Shown here piece by piece: positions 10,744 to 21,310 of a DNA stretch of 64,000 bases; positions within the stretch are counted from its first letter, which is position 1, and each line of letters opens with the position of its first letter. Below the pieces are notes generated by a model, which worked only from the letters and a program-made list of their open reading frames with translations, was not told the DNA's origin and made no database searches. Source of the DNA: Sugiyamaella lignohabitans (lineage: Eukaryota > Ascomycota > Dipodascomycetes > Dipodascales > Trichomonascaceae); contig NC_031674.1 in assembly GCF_001640025.1 (NCBI RefSeq), forward strand, positions 1,674,001 to 1,738,000, in the 5' to 3' direction. A program made the translations under genes and the position numbers.

Positions 10744-13542
10744 ATGTCACTCCTTGAAGATAAGTCCACTGACAATAGTGAGCTTGAGACTGCCAGCCTT
10801 GAGTCTGTAGTATCATTTGAGTCTGACAGCGAAGATGCAAATTTCGAGATTCTTGTTGGCCACGGTATCTCAGACGAAAAAACTGCAATTCAAGATAACA
10901 CTCGTAGTATATCCCAACCTGATCTTGACACCAGTTTAGCTTTAGTGCCAGGGAATGGCGGTGATGCTGGTCTCTCAGCTTATTTGAATCATGGGACAGG
11001 TGTCGGACTTGGTCTGTGGAATCCCGCATTGAGAATAAGTGCAAATCCTATAGATTTTGAGACAGAATTAGACTCGAAAACCAAGTGCGGAATCCTTGGA
11101 AAGGTTATCCTGGTAACAATTGCCACAGTGAGCATCATTTTGTGTGGGGTTCCTGTGGAAAATGTTGTTTTTGAGGAGTTAGCTATTGGTAGAGCACTAA
11201 ACTCATACTATAAAGGAAGATTTTTTATTGTTTCTGAGCCTCCTCTCACCCTTTTGATTTATTATGCATTCCTCCGACTAACGTCTACCTACGATGGTAA
11301 TTTTTCCTTTAGAGAAATTGGGCAGGTATATGGCGATTTCCCTTATATTCATCTTCGAATTCTTAGCAGAGTGCTGGGACTGCTTAGTGTATATCTGTCC
11401 TATTTGACTCTGAATACGTTCTCCCTCGACAAACAATTTGTTTTTTTGGGGACCTTGGCCGTATTACTTGAGAACTCATTTAATACTGAGAATCAGTATT
11501 TCTTGTCAAAACCTATTATGCAATTCTTTGTGGTCTGCTCCTTTTACTTTTGGAAGAGATCTTACAGTTACAGCTTAGACAGCTCATTATCTCGTCCTTG
11601 GTTTACAAACCTCTTCTTAATGGCAGTTTCTTTAGGAGGAGCTGCAGCTTCTCGAATTACTGGTACAGGCTCATTAATGTTTGTTCTTGTTACTAGCTGT
11701 TATCGCCTTTGGTGGACATTTTCGGACTCGAAAGCTAATATCAGAAGGGTTATTACTGTGTACAGTGTTCATTTCGCAGTGCTTATAGTGGTCCCTCTGC
11801 TCATATTTATATCATCGTGGATGGTTCATTTACATCTTGTTCCAAATATTGGTCGAGGAGACTATGAAATGTCTGGGCGCTTTCAATCCAGTTTGATAGG
11901 TTCCAATCAACACATGGTCCCCTCAGATATAGCGTACGGTGGGTTTATTACCTTGAGGAATGTCAAGACTAGTGGATACTTGCATTCTCACGATTTATTT
12001 TATCCCACAAAATCGTTTCAACAACAGACATCATTGTATCAGTTCAAAGACGTGAATAATATTTGGCTAATAGAACCGCCTGCCCCTATTATTCGAAACG
12101 ACAGTGGAGTTGACCCGTGGCCCGTATCAAATGGAGACATCGTAAGACTGCTACATGTCCCTACTAACAAACGGCTACATTCACACAATGTGAAGTCACA
12201 TGTCCTTGAAAGAGACTGGTCATACGAAGTGTCAGCTTATGGCGCTGATGGATACCCGGGGGATATGAATGATCTCTGGGTGGTAGAAATTGTAGATCAG
12301 AACCGAGATAAACAGAACAAAATCGGCAAATGGCAAGCTATAGGCTCCGCAGTCAGATTCAGACATGTTGTTACTGGTTGTTACTTGTTCTCTCATAGAA
12401 CAAGGTTACCATCCTGGGGGGAAGATCATTTTGAAGTCACATGCACTACTATGGGGAAGCCAGAGTATACACTGTGGTCGGTAGAAACTAATTTCCATCC
12501 TGGTTTCAATGATTCAAGCAATGTGGCTATGGTGGGTTATCACCCTATGTCCTTAGGAGAAAAGTTCCTAGAATACACTGAAGTTATCGATGAATTGAGT
12601 AAGGCCTCTAGCTCGGATGGTAGGGCCTTGGAGAGCGCCCTGAAGTGGTATGAACTTCCCCTAATGCCCGAGAGTGTGAAATACCTCGTTTTAAAAGAGC
12701 TAGGATTGCAAGTCAATTTGTTCGGAAATTTGGTGAACTGGTACATGTCAGTTTTGTGTATCACCGGTTATGTCTTGTTCAAACTATTGCTACTTATAGG
12801 GCTCCGGCGAGATTGGCTCGTCATGAGACGCTCTTCCTACAATGTCAGAGCAGATCATGAAGCTGGTCACTTGCTTACAGGCTGGCTTGTACACTTTGCC
12901 AAGATAGGGTCAGAGTCTAGTTCAAATATTAACATTTCAGATTACCTTCCGGCGTTATACTTCTCAATACTTTTCAGTATGGTATCTGCTGATTGGGTAT
13001 TCAAGGCCGTTCCTTGGATTAATACCAGGAAACTAAAGGCGATAGTTGTGTTCATATGGGGACTTGGTATAATGTTTTCATTTATAACTTATATTCCCTT
13101 GATAAATGGGACTAAATGGGATATGGATACCTGTATCAAAACGGATTTCGGAGACTGGGCATTTCAGTGTTTCATATATTCAGAAGACTTCCAGCAGCAG
13201 TATAGCAGACCAGATAGTGTCATTCGAAAGTTGTTTAACTCGATATCCGAGGATTCTGATGATCAATTGGAGCCTATCGCCCAAGAGACATTACTTGGGG
13301 ATCAGATACAACGAGCATTCCGTCCTCGGATAGATGTAAAAAATCCGGAAGTCCGAAATATTGTCATTGACTATCTCCGAGAGAGAAAGCTAGGCAATGA
13401 AAAAGCCTTTCTTCAGATTTTTCCTGAACTTGTCGAAGAGAATACTGAGCGTCTGCTTCCAACATCTACGAATGCAGAACTCGAAAGCAATATTCGATTT
13501 CAATGGTCAAGGGTGACTCGTCCACCTGTCATTGACGATTGA
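10744..13542 (+). CDS. Divergent protein O-mannosyltransferase (PMT/GT39)-like membrane protein with MIR domains
   Basis: 932-aa protein with PMT architecture: acidic cytosolic N-terminus (~1-115), a multi-membrane-segment N-terminal half (~118-375), a lumenal MIR region (~385-575; repeats with LHSHD, LHVPTNKRLHSHN and RHVVTGCYLFSH) and a C-terminal membrane block (~660-800) ending in a hydrophilic tail. PMT enzymes use Dol-P-mannose to O-mannosylate Ser/Thr in the ER. Canonical members have FDEVHFG and a DVHPPL motif in the first lumenal loop. Here the matching segment (residues ~139-165) reads VVFEELAIG and VSEPPLTL, so the key Asp is Glu and both His residues are lost. The usual HHYFPALYF is ISDYLPALYF. 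It is therefore either a divergent enzyme or a pseudo-enzyme. The ORF is intact and begins at a clear ATG. Confidence 0.85.
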   Translation: MSLLEDKSTDNSELETASLESVVSFESDSEDANFEILVGHGISDEKTAIQDNTRSISQPDLDTSLALVPGNGGDAGLSAYLNHGTGVGLGLWNPALRISANPIDFETELDSKTKCGILGKVILVTIATVSIILCGVPVENVVFEELAIGRALNSYYKGRFFIVSEPPLTLLIYYAFLRLTSTYDGNFSFREIGQVYGDFPYIHLRILSRVLGLLSVYLSYLTLNTFSLDKQFVFLGTLAVLLENSFNTENQYFLSKPIMQFFVVCSFYFWKRSYSYSLDSSLSRPWFTNLFLMAVSLGGAAASRITGTGSLMFVLVTSCYRLWWTFSDSKANIRRVITVYSVHFAVLIVVPLLIFISSWMVHLHLVPNIGRGDYEMSGRFQSSLIGSNQHMVPSDIAYGGFITLRNVKTSGYLHSHDLFYPTKSFQQQTSLYQFKDVNNIWLIEPPAPIIRNDSGVDPWPVSNGDIVRLLHVPTNKRLHSHNVKSHVLERDWSYEVSAYGADGYPGDMNDLWVVEIVDQNRDKQNKIGKWQAIGSAVRFRHVVTGCYLFSHRTRLPSWGEDHFEVTCTTMGKPEYTLWSVETNFHPGFNDSSNVAMVGYHPMSLGEKFLEYTEVIDELSKASSSDGRALESALKWYELPLMPESVKYLVLKELGLQVNLFGNLVNWYMSVLCITGYVLFKLLLLIGLRRDWLVMRRSSYNVRADHEAGHLLTGWLVHFAKIGSESSSNINISDYLPALYFSILFSMVSADWVFKAVPWINTRKLKAIVVFIWGLGIMFSFITYIPLINGTKWDMDTCIKTDFGDWAFQCFIYSEDFQQQYSRPDSVIRKLFNSISEDSDDQLEPIAQETLLGDQIQRAFRPRIDVKNPEVRNIVIDYLRERKLGNEKAFLQIFPELVEENTERLLPTSTNAELESNIRFQWSRVTRPPVIDD

Positions 13543-13661
13543 TTTGCATACTTTAACATGCGATCTGAGATATCTGTATAATCGTTGCGCCGTCTAGACC
13601 ATTATATTCAAGAATCTTTCATCGCTTATCTATCAATATATATAGATATACATATATATGC

Positions 13662-16196
13662 TTATTCAAATGCATTGAGAGTCTTCAGGTGCTCGACTAA
13701 TCGCTTATAATCATTGTGTAGATCTCTGATATCTGACAGTTTCAGGGAATCGGTATCAGTGACAAGTAGCTTCTCAATAGGCTTAGTGATTTTGCTGTGA
13801 ACATTGACAACAGCAGCAGTTGCTCTGGTGGTACCATTCGTAACATGTGTTTCATCTTCTGGATGTGGCTGACTGAACGAAGGGGATCTGAAGTTTCTCA
13901 TGACTCCCCCAGCAAATTTACCAATGATAGAGTCAGAAGATCCGAGGGCACCATTGGCCATGTGTAAAGATGAAGACCGAGATCGCGAGGTCCCAACTGG
14001 CGGTGGAGGCACAACTGGATTCACAGGTGTGCCAGTATCTCGTCCAGGCGACAATGGAAGACTGTCTTCAGACAAGGTTCGGTGCGAGTGATCCAAATCG
14101 CCATTGGGGCCATCCAATCCAACAACCTTACGGGCTTCGGCCAAAGTATCCGGGTACTTTTCGTCTAGTTGACCATCTTTCTTGTCCACAAATCTTCCCA
14201 CTAGAAATCTATACGAACTACCCACAGTCGAGCTGAAAGATTTTATGCTTTGGTCGGCCGAGTTAACAGCAGTGGATGCAATGTCACCGGGATACAGAAT
14301 AGAGAGTCGCTTTCCAAGTATTCCAGTATTCGCCGATGATGCTACATTAGAACTACTGTGCTGTCTTCTTGGAGATGTCGATGAATTCAGGGATTGTTGT
14401 AAGGAATTACTTCTAGAAGACCGTGGCGACGAATGTTTCAATGGGTCAGAATCTGGTTTTGTTATTAATGGGGTGATATCTATCGAGCTAGGAATACTGG
14501 CAACATCTATGTTCAAAGCATCCAGAGTCAAAGTTTCTAAAAATTCAATAGCAGCTTCGAAATTGGTCAGACAATACATATCTTCACCCTGAAGGAACTG
14601 TTTGTTGCGGAACCGCTTGATAAAGTTCATATTCAGCCTCAAGTTGGGTGATTCAAACCGGATAAATGTAAAAAGCAGTGCGGGAAGTATAGAATCTGCA
14701 CTGGTTTGGTCACTTCGTTTCTCAGTTAAAGCAGCCACCACCACTTTGTGTACTTTAAGCAGGTGATGGAGCTTGGCTCGAGGCGCCTTGGCCCTATCCA
14801 TATTCACGAGTTCTTCACCTGCCTCGGTGAGAAGAGGTAACAGTTCAGATTCATTAATAGGTAATGCCAAATGGTCTAGTGTTACGGGAATGGCATTCAA
14901 TGCCCGGACACGGCCCTGAAGGTGCTCGTTACGAGGCTTATCATCGCCGAATGAAATAGCAAAGATCTTGCTATAAACTGCTTCACAGACAATTGCTTCA
15001 GCAGATTCCACGAGGGACTTTATTCTCGATGGTCGAAGTGATCTCTCACGTTTTTTCTCAGCAATTTCTCGATATGTTTGCATGGGCACTTCCTTTGAAG
15101 CACGAGATTTAGAACTACTAGATGATCCAATAACATATTCTTCAGCTTGAACCGCAAATTGATGATAGAATTCTTGATATAGTTCAGCAATTTCGTCACC
15201 ACTTAATGGAGTCATGTACTTGGGTTCTTGTAAACTATGAATGAAGCTGTCGACTGCAGGAGTGAGTTTCCGGGGCAGCGATGGAGTCTGATGTGACAAA
15301 TCATGGCGCTCTTCTGAATGCTGTGAATGAGATCTTCTTCTTGGAAGGGGCGGTGGCACACCAACACTATGAGAATCCTCTTCACCATGCAGTTCAGCAA
15401 CTCTTTCCAAAGAGGTGCTGCTGCTTCGTGACGATTTCAAACTCGGCTCTTTGCTGGCAGCTGCAGACGACTGGTCAGTCACAGCAACGCTATCGACACC
15501 AGACGTCAGATCTTCGTTGACGGCGTTGGCACCTGGTGTATTAGTTGTATTAGCACAGATGTTTTTCTCTGTGCCTTCACTTATGCTGTTGGTTAAAGCT
15601 GGTGTCGCGGCATCACCAGCTGTAATACCGTCAGTGGCAATAGCCGTCGTCCCAGACGTCACTCCTGACGTCGAACCAGCCCTCGTTCCAGCTGTACTTT
15701 CAGAAATGACATTAGATATGTGTGATGCAGTTGTGGTAGGTATATCAGATGAACTTGGCGTACCAGAAGATGTCATAGATGTCGTGGTAGTGGTAGGTGT
15801 AGTAGCAGTAGTACTAGCAGATGCAGATGCAGATGCAGAAGTAATTGGATTAGACGTCCATGTCGAGGTGTTGCCATCATCTACGCTATTCTTAGTAAAA
15901 TCAGTGGCACCTTTGTTACCACTAATTTCATTAGCACTAGAAATCTTCTCTATACCAGTTGGAGACCCAGATCCACTATGATCCATTTCCGAATGCTCTA
16001 TACTCTGGCTGAGAACTATCGTATCGTCAAGCTCAGTAATACCATATGATTCCTTCTCAGACTTCTCAACCATCCAAGACCTACTTCTATCAACAGGTGG
16101 AGGTGTGTGAAATAGTGGAACAGACTCCCGAGACCGCAAACTAGACGCAGCTTGGGCCATGGCACTCAGACCATCATTTACAGACTCGGTGGCCAT
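13662..16196 (-). CDS. VPS9-domain Rab5-family GEF, Muk1-like
   Basis: 844-aa protein. The VPS9 domain spans roughly residues 385-545, with the diagnostic run AKLHHLLKVHKVVVAAL, a PALLFTFIR segment and FIKRFRNKQFLQGEDMYCLTNFEAAIEFLETL. VPS9 domains catalyse GDP/GTP exchange on Rab5/Vps21-type GTPases at endosomes. The N-terminal ~300 residues are low-complexity Ser/Thr/Ala-rich, with an imperfect run of Thr and Ala; the C-terminal third is Ser-rich and ends in a short helical segment. No CUE domain is visible at the C-terminus, so it resembles Muk1 rather than Vps9. The frame extends upstream without an ATG, so the first ATG at 16196 (MATESVNDG) is taken as start; a CAG directly before it leaves room for a leader intron. 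Confidence 0.83.
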   Translation of the reverse strand: MATESVNDGLSAMAQAASSLRSRESVPLFHTPPPVDRSRSWMVEKSEKESYGITELDDTIVLSQSIEHSEMDHSGSGSPTGIEKISSANEISGNKGATDFTKNSVDDGNTSTWTSNPITSASASASASTTATTPTTTTTSMTSSGTPSSSDIPTTTASHISNVISESTAGTRAGSTSGVTSGTTAIATDGITAGDAATPALTNSISEGTEKNICANTTNTPGANAVNEDLTSGVDSVAVTDQSSAAASKEPSLKSSRSSSTSLERVAELHGEEDSHSVGVPPPLPRRRSHSQHSEERHDLSHQTPSLPRKLTPAVDSFIHSLQEPKYMTPLSGDEIAELYQEFYHQFAVQAEEYVIGSSSSSKSRASKEVPMQTYREIAEKKRERSLRPSRIKSLVESAEAIVCEAVYSKIFAISFGDDKPRNEHLQGRVRALNAIPVTLDHLALPINESELLPLLTEAGEELVNMDRAKAPRAKLHHLLKVHKVVVAALTEKRSDQTSADSILPALLFTFIRFESPNLRLNMNFIKRFRNKQFLQGEDMYCLTNFEAAIEFLETLTLDALNIDVASIPSSIDITPLITKPDSDPLKHSSPRSSRSNSLQQSLNSSTSPRRQHSSSNVASSANTGILGKRLSILYPGDIASTAVNSADQSIKSFSSTVGSSYRFLVGRFVDKKDGQLDEKYPDTLAEARKVVGLDGPNGDLDHSHRTLSEDSLPLSPGRDTGTPVNPVVPPPPVGTSRSRSSSLHMANGALGSSDSIIGKFAGGVMRNFRSPSFSQPHPEDETHVTNGTTRATAAVVNVHSKITKPIEKLLVTDTDSLKLSDIRDLHNDYKRLVEHLKTLNAFE

Positions 16197-16935
16197 TCTG
16201 TATGCGTGTAAGTGTTTCAAAGACGGCTCAACACCAACAAACCAGCCCTAACTCAAAAGAATTAAAACAAGATTAAAATACGAATTCAAACCCAAATCCA
16301 GGATCATAAATGATTAACACGACAAATGAATCAAATATTAACTAGACACCATTCGAAGAACTGCGAAAATCAATCTGATGGCGGATCACAGCGGCATAAG
16401 GTAACAACGGTGGATCTGCCGGAAACCCTTTCGTATCTTTTCTTACAATGCAATCACTAGCCAATTATGACTGCTAACTGCTTATAAAGCCTTCTTGTGA
16501 TTCAGTCTAGAGATGTGAATGAATAACAAACTGACCAAAATGCAGTTCGAAAACCTTCACTTCCTTGTAGGTTGATATCTATCGCTAACAAGAAACCTTG
16601 AGCGTAGTGTACTTCTGTTATCGTGTATGTATGCTCATAACTAGACTAAGGTTTTCTCCACGGCGGTCACCAGATTAGCATGTACGACTAAAATTAAGGG
16701 TACTGCAGATCTGTTATTATTGCAGAACCCCTAAACCACTTGTTTAATTGAGCCGTTGCTGGGCAATCAGTCCTTTTCCCACATAAAACAAGGGTCTCTG
16801 AGTGACATCGATCAGCCAGGGGTAGTATAAAACCTGATTCTGCTAGAAAATTACATTTGATTAACAGGAAGCTGCTAGCACACTTGACAACCATGACAGC
16901 TTTTCAACAAATGGCAGTGATGTCATAAATCACTC

Positions 16936-17000
16936 GGCGGCTAGCCTGCGGCTAGGGCTTTGCCCAAACACCGTGGCTCCTCTCGCTCCACTCGAATCGC
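16936..17000 (+). repeat. Decayed arm of the GC-rich palindromic element
   Basis: GGCGGCTAGCCTGCGGCTAG, then GGCTTTGCCC and CGTGGCTCCTCTCGCTCCAC, is recognisable as a mutated arm of the family that is abundant after 29.6 kb. Its internal hairpin stem is broken, suggesting an old insertion. Confidence 0.55.
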
Positions 17001-19620
17001 TGTGTCGACGGCTCCATCAGCTTTTGACTCTGTCCAAGTGTACAGGAAAGGGCAGCTTGGAACTTTGGATTTTTTTACTTAATTTTAAAATTAAGAAATC
17101 GGATAAAAGAGAATTGAAGTATGACAGAGTGGCTAAGATTAAGCGCAATCGCATGTGAAAATCATGCAATATGGAAGATGACGTTCAGCAAATATAATAC
17201 ATACTAATTAGACATTAGAAGATTACATTAGAAGATGCCACGAGTGATAGAAAGTGGCATTAATTGAACGGAGCAATAGAACTATTTTAATACAATCGGC
17301 TGAAAATATTAGTCTGAACTGGTCATTCATGCAGGCTGATGCCAACGGCTAGAAATACTCGTTGAACGCTGTTAGCTGTAGCTATTAGTTTGATATTTCA
17401 TCCTGGCCAGTATATTTTAGAGTCCCATGCATTGGGCAGTAGAAAGAGGTAGATATAATTCTGGATATTTGATGCATGCTCTTAACATTTTTATTGCATG
17501 TGCTAGACCCCTGGACATTGGATGCCATAGGCTAGTAATACCCATAGAGAGACTAAGAGGCAGATAGAGTTTGCAATTTGACGAGATGAGCACTTAAAGG
17601 GAAGAACAGCGAATTGAAAATGTGACGATTGGAAAAAGTGCAGATAAAACAGACTCGAAGGCGGGTGTGGGATGAACATGAAGTACGTAAGCTGACGATT
17701 TGAACAATATCAGCCAGCTGCAAGTTGACGACTTGATGTTACCACTCCTCAAATGCAGAGTTCATATCTATTGGGTTACCCATTTATTTTCTTTGGCAGG
17801 GTTCCTGTTAATGGACCAGATATTGCTGAATGTTTCTATAGCTATTTTATGTAGTTTTCTCCTTTGTTTTTTCTGGCATTGGTATAACAGCAGTTATCTT
17901 TAATACAGAAGAGACATTGTTAATAGTATTAGAAAAAACTTTCTATCTCCATCCTTCCATTCATTACTTATAAAAACTATTAGGAGAATATTGTTTTAAA
18001 TCCTACATCGACCCCTGACATTAAGAATTGAGGGCGAATTTAAACGATGGCTCTTAAAATTTTACGTAGACTGGCACTGGTCATATTAATCGGGACATTT
18101 CCCTTCACTTTTTGCCAATAGACCTGCTGAACGAGATCATCTAGAAGTATTTGTTTAGCTAGGTCATCCTATTGGAGAGTTCATTTCAAGCTGAATCCGT
18201 AAATGCTAGTGAATTTAGCTGTATAGAGATATTAGTCGGCAAAGCTCATTCTGCTTCATTGTGACATCCATGCAACCAGGCAGAAATAGTAGTAAAGTGG
18301 ATTAGATAGATGGCGATATTAGTTTGTATATTCATCTTGAATAGTTAAATGTATGAGCCAGCCTTGCTGTTGCCTGCGTTTCCAACGTCTGAACTGGCCC
18401 ATAGATGTTACCCGGTGTCGAGAAATCACCAAACCGGCGAATTGGTTCTCAATTTAGCTTTTTCCTCATTTTTCTTTAATTCTTTAATTCTCTTTTTGAT
18501 TTGCGCTTATCAAAGTTTATACTAGTACTCTAACACCGTTATGGCTCTTGTTTTCAGTATTCTGAGTACTTTTCCTGCTTTCGAAGTTTTAGTGTTACCC
18601 GGTATTGCGAATGTAATTAAACATGATCTTGTGGAGACGTGCATTTCATGGCGTTTGTTTCGTGAACCAGAAACAAGCATTGATGGATTTAATAAGCCCT
18701 ACCCATAAAATTTCGTAGATATAAATGAATTAATGGTTAATGACAAGCTTCTGACCTGCTACTGCTTCTAGCAATATATTCCTCTAAATGCTGGACTATT
18801 CTCTGATCTGCATTCCGGGTAACCGCTTCACTATTAGGGGAGATTATGTAGTTTTATTGTTCTTCCTTTAGAGAGAATTTCCTCGGAGGAATTATGCGAA
18901 TTCTTAAGAAATTATAAGAAATTATCAGGAATAGTCTTATTCGAAAGAATAATATTGAAATATAGAAATAGGAGCTTGAAAAGTATATATGAGAAGCAAC
19001 TTCAATATGTACCGCTTGGCCGGCAAGTGAAAGCTGTATTCTTATTCTTAAATCTCAGCCATGACAATCGATCGAGAATTTCATTCGTACCTCTGTTTAC
19101 AACAAATAATCAAGTTCCTTCAGGCCATTAACAAAAGCCACCTGGTTCAAATCTAATTTAACACTGAAGTTTTGAGAAGAGCATTCAAAAAAAAAGAAAA
19201 CAAGATAACCGAGAATCAAATAGATGGGCGTGCATTTCTCGTTAGAGCTCTTATCGTGCATAAGCCGATAAGCTGTGCCCCATTTTGTACTGTGAATTTT
19301 TGTGGTGGCATTCCCAAGATTTAACGAACAGTTCAAGCATTTAACTTATCTGTTTTCTATATTGACGCTGGTGCCGCTAATATTGCAACCATGATTATTT
19401 TTAATTATATAAAGTGTAGCATATGTGTTACATGCCAAGAGGTGTTATATAATGATCCCATTTATGCTTCTGAACAGACTTAGCAATCAGAAAGGGCATT
19501 CAGGTTTACTAGAAATATATTCTCCCTTTTATTCTATCCAATTGACTGCCACTGAGCGTTTATTGAAGGGGCCTGACCCCGCTTTGCACGTTGACACGAA
19601 TGCCAAGACCGCCGACGTAA

Positions 19621-19681
19621 CGACTCGAGCGAAGCGAGAGGAGCCACGGGGCCTGGGGCGGAGCCCCAGCTGCCGGAGGCA
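19621..19681 (-). repeat. Solo arm of the GC-rich palindromic element
   Basis: Reverse-orientation arm: CGACTCGAGCGAAGCGAGAG, then CTGGGGCGGAGCCCCAG (7-bp stem, 3-nt loop), then TGCCGGAGGCA. There is no partner arm nearby. It lies about 280 bp upstream of the dehydrogenase start. Confidence 0.85.
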
Positions 19682-19756
19682 CATCATTCATCCATCCAGC
19701 TTGTTAGGAAGAGAACGGTCCGTGAATTTGTCCGCACGTTTGGTAGGGAGAAGCGC

Positions 19757-19885
19757 CCCCACTTTGAATCATGCACGATATGCTGCATGTGGACCGGTGG
19801 TATTTCCGAGACGTGGAGTGCATACATCACCCCCACTCATGGCCAGACCGATAGCTGTATACCCCAGATGTCAACATATATATAA
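19757..19885 (+). promoter_or_regulatory. Dehydrogenase promoter: three SYGGGG (Mig1/CreA-type) sites and a TATA box
   Basis: CCCCAC at 19757-19762 and 19831-19836 and CCCCAG at 19862-19867 match the reverse complement of SYGGGG. TATATATAA lies at 19877-19885, 76 bp before the start codon. The match to the Mig1/CreA core is seen directly; glucose repression is inferred. Confidence 0.45.
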
Positions 19886-19960
19886 GCACGAGCCCTTGGA
19901 CGATGTCAAAATGCAGGCCAGTACAATTATATCAGGGCACACAGGGTGAAATTTGCTATA

Positions 19961-21076
19961 ATGTCGTCTCCTTTCAATATCAAGTGGGGTATTTTCAACA
20001 CTGGTAACATCTCCGAGAGCTTTGTTCAGGACCTTTTACTATATCCTCCTCATACCAGAGGAGTGACTGATGTCACTCATACGGTGGTAGCAATTGGTTC
20101 AGGAACTTCCAAAGCCAAGGCTCAGGCACTAATTGACACTACGATTGCAACTGGCGATGCTAAGAACGTTGACGTGAGAGACCAGCTTAAGAATGTCAAG
20201 ACTTACGGCTCGTATGAAGAAGTAGTTAAAGACGAGAATGTCGATGTCGTTTACATTTCTACTCCCAATGCTCTTCACTATTCATGCTGTTTACTTGCTC
20301 TCAATAATAATAAGCATGTTCTATTAGAGAAGCCTTTCACAGCTAATACTGCTCAAGCTGTGCACTTGAGTATCCTTGCCAAGCAGAAGAACCTCTTTCT
20401 TATGGAGGCAGTTTGGACAAAGTTCTTCCCCCAGGTTCTGGATTTACAGAAACGTCTTTTTGAGGACCGTGCCATTGGCAAGATTAGAAGGATCTCGGCA
20501 GATCTCAGTAGATTTGCTGCTACTGATCTCACTCATAAGAAGTACATGCCATCATTAGCAGGAGGAACTCTTCTCAATCAAGGAATGTATGCGTTGACCT
20601 GGGCATTTTTGTTTGGTTACCGAGATCCAGAAAATCAGCACCAATTGCCAATTGTTCGCAGTATTGCTGTTAAGAATCCTCAAGTTGACGTCGATCAATC
20701 GGTCGGTGTCTTCTTAGTGTTCCCTGGCTCTAATACTTTGTGCGTTGCTACAAGCTCTATGGATATCACAACTGCCAGTGGTCACTCTGTGTTAATTGAA
20801 GGTGATCGTGGATTTGTTGAGATCCCCCGTAGTGCCAATAGACCTGAATATTACAAGATCACTATAGACGGTAAGACGGAAACAGTCAATTTCGATGTTC
20901 CAGGCTATGGATTCTACTTGGAGGCAGACTCTACAGCCCGCTGCATTCGAGACAAGATCATCGACAATCCATTGTGTCCTCTCAAGGAGACCATTGAACT
21001 CACTAGTGTTATGGATCAAGTTCGTCAGCAAAACGGAATCAGGTTTCCCACCGACGTAGAAGATCTAATTTATTAA
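19961..21076 (+). CDS. Gfo/Idh/MocA-family dehydrogenase (dihydrodiol / D-xylose 1-dehydrogenase-like)
   Basis: 371-aa NAD(P)-dependent oxidoreductase. The N-terminal Rossmann fold starts with WGIFNTGNISESF, and a conserved VDVVYISTPNALHY strand-turn follows. LLEKPFTANTAQA carries the family EKP lysine, and FLMEAVWTKFFP is characteristic of the dimeric dihydrodiol dehydrogenase / NADP-xylose dehydrogenase branch. Likely reaction: NADP-dependent oxidation of a sugar such as D-xylose, or of trans-dihydrodiols; the substrate cannot be fixed from sequence. The frame runs 15 bases further upstream but from a non-ATG codon, so 19961 (MSSPFNIKWG) is taken. A solo GC-rich arm and Mig1/CreA-type sites lie upstream. 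The convergent neighbour is a beta-mannosidase, which fits a role in plant-sugar use. Confidence 0.88.
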   Translation: MSSPFNIKWGIFNTGNISESFVQDLLLYPPHTRGVTDVTHTVVAIGSGTSKAKAQALIDTTIATGDAKNVDVRDQLKNVKTYGSYEEVVKDENVDVVYISTPNALHYSCCLLALNNNKHVLLEKPFTANTAQAVHLSILAKQKNLFLMEAVWTKFFPQVLDLQKRLFEDRAIGKIRRISADLSRFAATDLTHKKYMPSLAGGTLLNQGMYALTWAFLFGYRDPENQHQLPIVRSIAVKNPQVDVDQSVGVFLVFPGSNTLCVATSSMDITTASGHSVLIEGDRGFVEIPRSANRPEYYKITIDGKTETVNFDVPGYGFYLEADSTARCIRDKIIDNPLCPLKETIELTSVMDQVRQQNGIRFPTDVEDLIY

Positions 21077-21310
21077 GCTGTAGCTCCAGTACTAGAAGGG
21101 TACTATTATGTAGGAATTTAAACAGTTAGACAAAGCCAGTATCTATCTTACGTCTCCCGACGATGGCGCAGTTGTTTCTATCGCTTTAATTTGGTTTCTC
21201 GCTGATAGTCTCAAGTTTGAGAAGTGAGAGGATAAATGCAGCACTAGTAGTTTAGGTGCTACTCTAGAAGTATGAATGCTAAAATGCAATTCATTTCTAT
21301 TTAATATAAT

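Larger units (their letters stand above)
16197..19756. repeat. Gene-poor interval with decayed dispersed repeats
   Basis: No credible gene. Copies of short motifs shared with the foldback repeat at the window start are scattered through it: GATATTAGTCGG-like near 18225, GTTACCCGG near 18410 and 18593, CCGGGTAAC near 18816, and AAATATTAGTCTG near 17305. The stretch ~18900-19090 is alignable by eye with ~52530-52740 (shared GAATAGTCT, GAATAA and CATGACA-TCGA blocks in the same order). These look like old relics of a dispersed AT-rich element. Confidence 0.55.

Noticed and set aside
15415..15981. 188-aa plus-strand ORF (Val/Ala-rich)
   Set aside because: Antisense shadow of the Ser/Thr-rich region of the VPS9-domain gene.
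19425..19949. 174-aa plus-strand ORF before the dehydrogenase
   Set aside because: No family resemblance, contains a translated solo arm, and overlaps the likely promoter with its TATA box.
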